From Candidatus Caccopulliclostridium gallistercoris (GTDB taxonomy: Bacteria; Bacillota; Clostridia; Christensenellales; UBA1242), in assembly GCA_018713725.1 (NCBI GenBank), contig DVOJ01000010.1, positions 1 to 64,000 of the forward strand: a stretch of DNA of 64,000 nt, in the 5' to 3' direction. Each line of letters begins with the position of its first letter. Position 1 is the first letter of the stretch. Positions 60,458-64,000 of this stretch are shown here, one piece after another. A program made the position numbers and the translations under genes. The notes under the pieces are model-generated. The model ran no database searches. It had not been told where the DNA came from and saw only the letters and a list, made by a program, of their open reading frames with translations.

Positions 60458-63031
60458 ATGGAAAAAGACAAGAAGAGCTTAGAAGAGTTATTTGAAAATA
60501 CCACGGTTAAAAAGATAGAAGTGGAGGACGAGCTTAAAAAATCCTTCATATCTTACGCTATGGCGGTTAACGTATCGCGTGCCATACCCGACGTGCGCGA
60601 CGGTTTAAAGCCCGTGCATAGAAGAATACTTTACTCTATGGGCGAGCTAAATAACTTTGCAGATAAGCCATATAAAAAATGTGCAAGAATTGTGGGCGAA
60701 GTTATGGGTAAATACCACCCACACGGTGATAGCTCAGTTTACGACGCGCTCGTGCGTTTAGCGCAGGACTTCTCCATTCGTGAGCCACTTGTAGATGGGC
60801 ACGGAAACTTCGGTTCAGTGGATGGTGATAGCCCAGCTGCTCAGCGTTATACGGAAGCAAGGCTTTCTCCAATAGCGGCAGAAATGCTTAAAGATATAGA
60901 CAAGGACACGGTAGACTTCTACCCAAACTTCGACGAAACCTTAATGCAACCGCGCGTGCTTCCTGCAAAATTTCCTAACCTTCTTGTAAACGGTGCGGAC
61001 GGCATTGCAGTAGGTATGGCTACAAATATTCCACCGCACAACCTTGTGGAAGTTATAAACGGCGTTCAAGCGCTCATAGATAACCCAGATATAGATATAG
61101 ACGAACTTATTAAAATAATTCCAGCGCCAGACTATCCAACGGGCGGCATAGTTATGGGTAGAACGGCTGTAAAACACGCATATAGAACGGGCAGGGGCGG
61201 AATTGTTGTGCGCGGCAGAGCAGAAATTGTAGAGGAAGGCAATAGACAGCGCATTATTATTACAGAACTACCATACCAAGTAAACAAAGCACGCTTTATC
61301 ATGCAAATGGCGGACATGGTTAAGAATAAAAGGCTTGAAGGTATATCCGACATTAAAGAAGAGTCTGACCGCGACGGCATGAGAGTTGTAGTAGACGTTA
61401 AAAAGGACGCGAACGCTCAGGTTGTGCTAAATATGCTCTACAAGCACACAATGTTACAGCAAAGTAGCGGCATAATCTTCCTAGCACTTGTTGGAAGAGA
61501 GCCAAGAATTTTAAATTTAAAGGAAATTCTATATTACTACTTAGAGCACCAAAAAGACGTTCTAACAAGAAAAACTAAATTCGATTTAGCTCGCGCGGAA
61601 GAGCGTGCTCACATTGTTAAAGGTCTAGTTATAGCGCTTGCAAACATCGACGAAGTTATTAAAATAATCAAAAACTCAGCAGATAAGCCGGAAGCTATGC
61701 AAAAGCTCATGGAAAATTTTGAGCTTTCTGAAAAACAGGCAAATGCTATTCTTGAAATGAAACTTTCAAGGCTTACAAGTTTAGAAGTTGAAAAGCTTAA
61801 TGAAGAATTAAGAGAACTTGAAGCTACAATTGCAGAGCTTAAAAGCATATTAGAAAGCCCGGCAAAAGTGCTAAGCATTATCCGCGGCGAGCTTGAAGAA
61901 GTTAAGCAAAAATACGGCACTCCAAGGCGTACGGAAATTAGCATAGATATGGGCGGAATAGATGTAGCTGACCTAATTGAAAAGGAAGAAGTGGTTATTT
62001 CAATGACACACCAAGGCTATGTTAAGAGAATGAGCGCTAGCGAGTATAAGGCGCAGCATCGTGGTGGTGTGGGCATTACGGCGCACAAAACTAAGGACGA
62101 AGACTTTGTTGAAAAGGTTTACGCAACCAATTCACATGCCGACCTATTAATGTTTTCAAATCAAGGTAAGGTTTATAGCATAAAGGCGTACGAAGTGCCA
62201 GAAGCTTCAAGGCAAGCTAAGGGCAGAGCTATGATTAACCTTGTGCAGCTTTCTCAGGACGAAAAAATTTCAGAAATAGTTCCAATCCCAGAAGAGCGCG
62301 ACCTAGAAGGCTCTCTAATTATGGCAACTAAGAATGGGCTCATTAAAAAGACAAAAGTTTCTGAATATGAAAATATCAGAAAATCTGGTAAAATTGCTAT
62401 CAAACTCAACGAAGGCGACAAGCTTATCGGCGTGGGCTACGTAAAGGAAGACGCCGAAGTGTTAATAGCTTCTTCAAGCGGTAAATGCGCTAGGTTCAAC
62501 GAGAAGGACGTTCGCCAAGTAGGGCGTGACAGCATGGGCGTTAAGAGTATGACGCTTGAAAGCGGGGAAAGCGTGGTAAGCATGGCAATAATTAAGCCTG
62601 AAAGCGTTATTCTAACCATCTCAGAAAACGGCTACGGCAAGCGCACACCGGCAAGCGAATTTAGGTTAACGTCGCGTGGAACGAAGGGCGTTAAAGCGGG
62701 CGTATTCAACGAAAAGACGGGCGGCTTAGTAGGCCTTGCCGACGTTGAAGAAGATAAGGATTTAATGTTAATTGCAGATAACGGTGTAAGCCTAAGAACG
62801 CCGATTAAAGATATAAGCCTAATAGGTAGAGTAAGCCAAGGTGTAAGGGTTATGAAACTAAGGGACGGCGCAAAACTTGTTGCCTTTGCAGTAACTGAAC
62901 ATGAAGAGCAGGAAGAAGGCGAACAAGCACAAGACGGCCAACTTGAAGACGAAGAGAGTATTCAAACTAGTGAGCCAGCGGCTGACGAAAATTTAGAAAC
63001 AACAAGCTTAGAGCCAACAACGGAAGAGTAA
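60458..63031 (+). CDS. gyrA: DNA gyrase subunit A
   Basis: 857 residues. Winged-helix DNA-cleavage domain with active-site Tyr131 ([10 protein letters not shown]). The quinolone region reads [14 protein letters not shown], with Ser92 and Asp96 at the positions equal to E. coli Ser83 and Asp87, so no classic resistance change is seen. The C-terminal beta-pinwheel has a GyrA-box-like QHRGGVG near residue 532, which separates gyrase from ParC. The protein ends in an acidic tail rich in Glu, Asp and Gln. It starts 1 nt after the MazG-like stop; ribosome binding site AAAAAAGGTG lies inside that gene. Confidence 0.95.
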   Translation: MEKDKKSLEELFENTTVKKIEVEDELKKSFISYAMAVNVSRAIPDVRDGLKPVHRRILYSMGELNNFADKPYKKCARIVGEVMGKYHPHGDSSVYDALVRLAQDFSIREPLVDGHGNFGSVDGDSPAAQRYTEARLSPIAAEMLKDIDKDTVDFYPNFDETLMQPRVLPAKFPNLLVNGADGIAVGMATNIPPHNLVEVINGVQALIDNPDIDIDELIKIIPAPDYPTGGIVMGRTAVKHAYRTGRGGIVVRGRAEIVEEGNRQRIIITELPYQVNKARFIMQMADMVKNKRLEGISDIKEESDRDGMRVVVDVKKDANAQVVLNMLYKHTMLQQSSGIIFLALVGREPRILNLKEILYYYLEHQKDVLTRKTKFDLARAEERAHIVKGLVIALANIDEVIKIIKNSADKPEAMQKLMENFELSEKQANAILEMKLSRLTSLEVEKLNEELRELEATIAELKSILESPAKVLSIIRGELEEVKQKYGTPRRTEISIDMGGIDVADLIEKEEVVISMTHQGYVKRMSASEYKAQHRGGVGITAHKTKDEDFVEKVYATNSHADLLMFSNQGKVYSIKAYEVPEASRQAKGRAMINLVQLSQDEKISEIVPIPEERDLEGSLIMATKNGLIKKTKVSEYENIRKSGKIAIKLNEGDKLIGVGYVKEDAEVLIASSSGKCARFNEKDVRQVGRDSMGVKSMTLESGESVVSMAIIKPESVILTISENGYGKRTPASEFRLTSRGTKGVKAGVFNEKTGGLVGLADVEEDKDLMLIADNGVSLRTPIKDISLIGRVSQGVRVMKLRDGAKLVAFAVTEHEEQEEGEQAQDGQLEDEESIQTSEPAADENLETTSLEPTTEE

Positions 63032-63035
63032 AATA

Positions 63036-63090
63036 TAAAAAAGAAAGTTAAAATTAGCCTTTAAGGTTAAAAATTAACTTTCTTTTTTTT
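63036..63090 (+). terminator. Terminator of the gyrB-gyrA operon
   Basis: AAAAAAGAAAGTTAA / TTAACTTTCTTTTTTTT stem with an inner arm and a T-run. Confidence 0.82.
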
Positions 63091-63124
63091 AATTATTAAT
63101 TTGTTACCTATTCTATCAAAAGTG

Positions 63125-63190
63125 AATTCAAAGGTTCTTCGACGGCTCTTGCAACGACTTTGCTCCGTTGCGAGCAAAAAGACTTGAACA
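63125..63190. repeat. Short intergenic repeat fragment
   Basis: GGTTCTTCGACGGCTCTTGC followed by TTTGCTCCGTTGCGAGCAAA resembles 38338-38390 (TATGCTCCGCTGCGAGCGAA). It holds no gene. Confidence 0.4.
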
Positions 63191-63217
63191 ATTTACGAAT
63201 AATTTAAAAATCTTATT

Positions 63218-63250
63218 AAAAAAGATTGATAACCACTTATCAATCTTTTA
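63218..63250 (-). terminator. Terminator of the TrmR-like gene
   Basis: AAAAAAGATTGATAA / TTATCAATCTTTT stem, nearly the same hairpin as 6172-6204, with loop CCAC. T-runs lie on both sides. Confidence 0.78.
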
Positions 63251-63832
63251 TTTTTTGTATTCAGTTTTTTTGGCTATCATAATTCCGTCGCCGTCGTCTA
63301 GAAAGGTGGCGTTTGGGAATAGCTCCTTACACTTTGCTATAAATTCTCGAAGCCTAAGTATTGCCGTTCTATGCTTGTGGGTAGGGTAGGCGTCCCCCTT
63401 AACCCAGCCGTGATAGTATATGTTGTCAGCAAAGAGCGTGCCGTTTGGGGTAAGTAGATTATAAATGTAGGGTAGCTCCTTTAAATATTGCCCTTTTGGG
63501 CCGTCTAAAAATATAAAGTCGAAGGGCCCGGGTAGCGTTGTTAGCACTTCATTTGCGTCGCCTAAAATTTGCGTTACGCGCTTATTTAAGTTTTGCTCGT
63601 AGAATGTGTTTTTAGCAAAGTCGAAACGCTCTTTATTAATCTCTATTGTGGTAAGGTGGGCGCTAGAATTATTTAATATTATGCTTCCAGAGTAGCCAAG
63701 CGCCGTGCCTATTTCAAGCACGCTTTTTGGTTGCTCCTTTTTTAATACGTCTATTAAAATTTTTTCCGTAGGCTTTTGAAGTATGGGAATATAGTTTTCT
63801 TCCGCATACTGCCTTAATACACTTAGTTCCAT
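63248..63832 (-). CDS. O-methyltransferase, TrmR (YrrM)-like
   Basis: 194 residues from ATG 63832, chosen because the upstream gene stops 1 nt earlier. Class I SAM methyltransferase of the COMT-like family: motif I VLEIGTALGYSGSI, then LTTIEINKERFDFAK, motif FDFIFLDGPKGQYLKEL and NIYYHGWVKG. In Bacillus the YrrM member (TrmR) methylates 5-hydroxyuridine at tRNA position 34. Assignment to TrmR rests on family and length. It is directly coupled to the RNase J gene upstream, so the two share an mRNA. Confidence 0.8.
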   Translation of the reverse strand: MELSVLRQYAEENYIPILQKPTEKILIDVLKKEQPKSVLEIGTALGYSGSIILNNSSAHLTTIEINKERFDFAKNTFYEQNLNKRVTQILGDANEVLTTLPGPFDFIFLDGPKGQYLKELPYIYNLLTPNGTLFADNIYYHGWVKGDAYPTHKHRTAILRLREFIAKCKELFPNATFLDDGDGIMIAKKTEYKK

Positions 63833-63833
63833 G

Positions 63834-64000
63834 TTAATCCACAAGCACAATGGCAAGGGTCATTGGGCGCCTTTTTGTGCGTTTGAATATAAAGTTAGAC
63901 ATATATTTTCTTACTTCGTTTTTAAGAAGGCTTGGTTCCGTGTTTTCAACGTCTAAGCTCTTCATAAAAACTTGAAGATTGGTTTTAAGGTCGCTTACAA
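63834..64000 (-). CDS. Ribonuclease J, C-terminal part (cut by the window end)
   Basis: Only the last ~55 codons are present, reading from the window edge to the TAA at 63836-63834. The translation ends KLLSPE...LLKNEVRKYMSNFIF followed by KRTKRRPMTLAIVLVD. The segment F-x-x-K-R-T-K-R-R-P-M-x-L-x-I is the usual end of RNase J, the metallo-beta-lactamase exo/endonuclease that replaces RNase E in Firmicutes. Identification rests on this tail alone. It overlaps the transcription unit of the TrmR-like gene, whose ATG follows after 1 nt. Confidence 0.75.
   Translation of the reverse strand, partial: VSDLKTNLQVFMKSLDVENTEPSLLKNEVRKYMSNFIFKRTKRRPMTLAIVLVD

Noticed and set aside
60728..60760. Quinolone-resistance change in gyrA
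   Set aside because: The positions equal to E. coli Ser83 and Asp87 are Ser92 and Asp96, the sensitive type.

Overview
The window is AT-rich chromosomal DNA from a low-GC Gram-positive bacterium. I read it as Clostridia, probably an uncultured gut lineage; the order is inference. The evidence is a T-box leader upstream of aminoacyl-tRNA synthetase genes, an L10-type leader, RNase J, AddAB instead of RecBCD, a DUF1540 peptide, strong AGGAGG-type ribosome binding sites, and tRNA genes that encode CCA. Genes are dense and of housekeeping type. I see no prophage, integrase, transposase gene or CRISPR array.

Layout. 1-5.4 kb: a structured repeat, a transglutaminase-fold protein, a cysteine-rich microprotein, then a T-box controlled pair aspS-asnS. 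5.4-6.2 kb: two copies of a MITE-like element, a DUF1540 peptide and a second intergenic repeat. 6.2-12.2 kb (minus strand): a heterodimeric ABC exporter, a VUT-type transporter and a GLUG-repeat surface protein. 12.2-13.4 kb: rplJ-rplL behind an L10 leader. 13.4-21 kb: a membrane AAA+ ATPase with a lipoprotein-type N-terminus, a COG2509 flavoprotein, and a second transglutaminase-fold gene followed at once by a MORN-repeat gene. 21-27 kb (minus): an Smr protein, a fusion of the GlmU acetyltransferase domain to GlmM, a MacB-type ABC protein and small envelope proteins. 27-38 kb: tRNA-Ser, tRNA-Pro and tRNA-Ala, a guanylate-kinase-like protein, tilS, tandem YugP-type metalloproteases, an NfeD-like protein, a two-subunit aconitase X, and LemA with a DUF2207 protein. 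38-51 kb: a repeat-filled gap, glmS, dnaB, addB-addA. 51-58 kb: a large membrane protein with eleven AT-hook-like motifs, a frameshifted exported protein, and rpsF-ssb-rpsR. 58-64 kb: gyrB, a small MazG-like gene, gyrA, a TrmR-like methyltransferase and the 3' end of an RNase J gene.

How the genes work together. DNA metabolism is well represented: dnaB, ssb, addAB and gyrase. The amino-sugar branch of wall synthesis is present as glmS and the GlmU(C)-GlmM fusion, which together can make GlcNAc-1-P. The uridylyltransferase half of GlmU is not in the window. Translation is represented by r-proteins, synthetases, tRNAs, tilS and the TrmR-like enzyme.

The points most worth following are: (1) the membrane-anchored coiled-coil protein with AT-hooks, a candidate membrane-nucleoid tether; (2) a recurring promoter layout in which a -35/17 bp/-10 promoter sits exactly 6 nt (once 8) before a start codon with no ribosome binding site, implying several leaderless mRNAs; (3) the GlmU(C)-GlmM fusion; (4) the lipobox/three-helix/AAA+ protein with no protease domain; (5) paired transglutaminase-fold proteins, one with a MORN partner; and (6) dispersed palindromic repeats with 18-20 bp perfect terminal inverted repeats and TA flanks.
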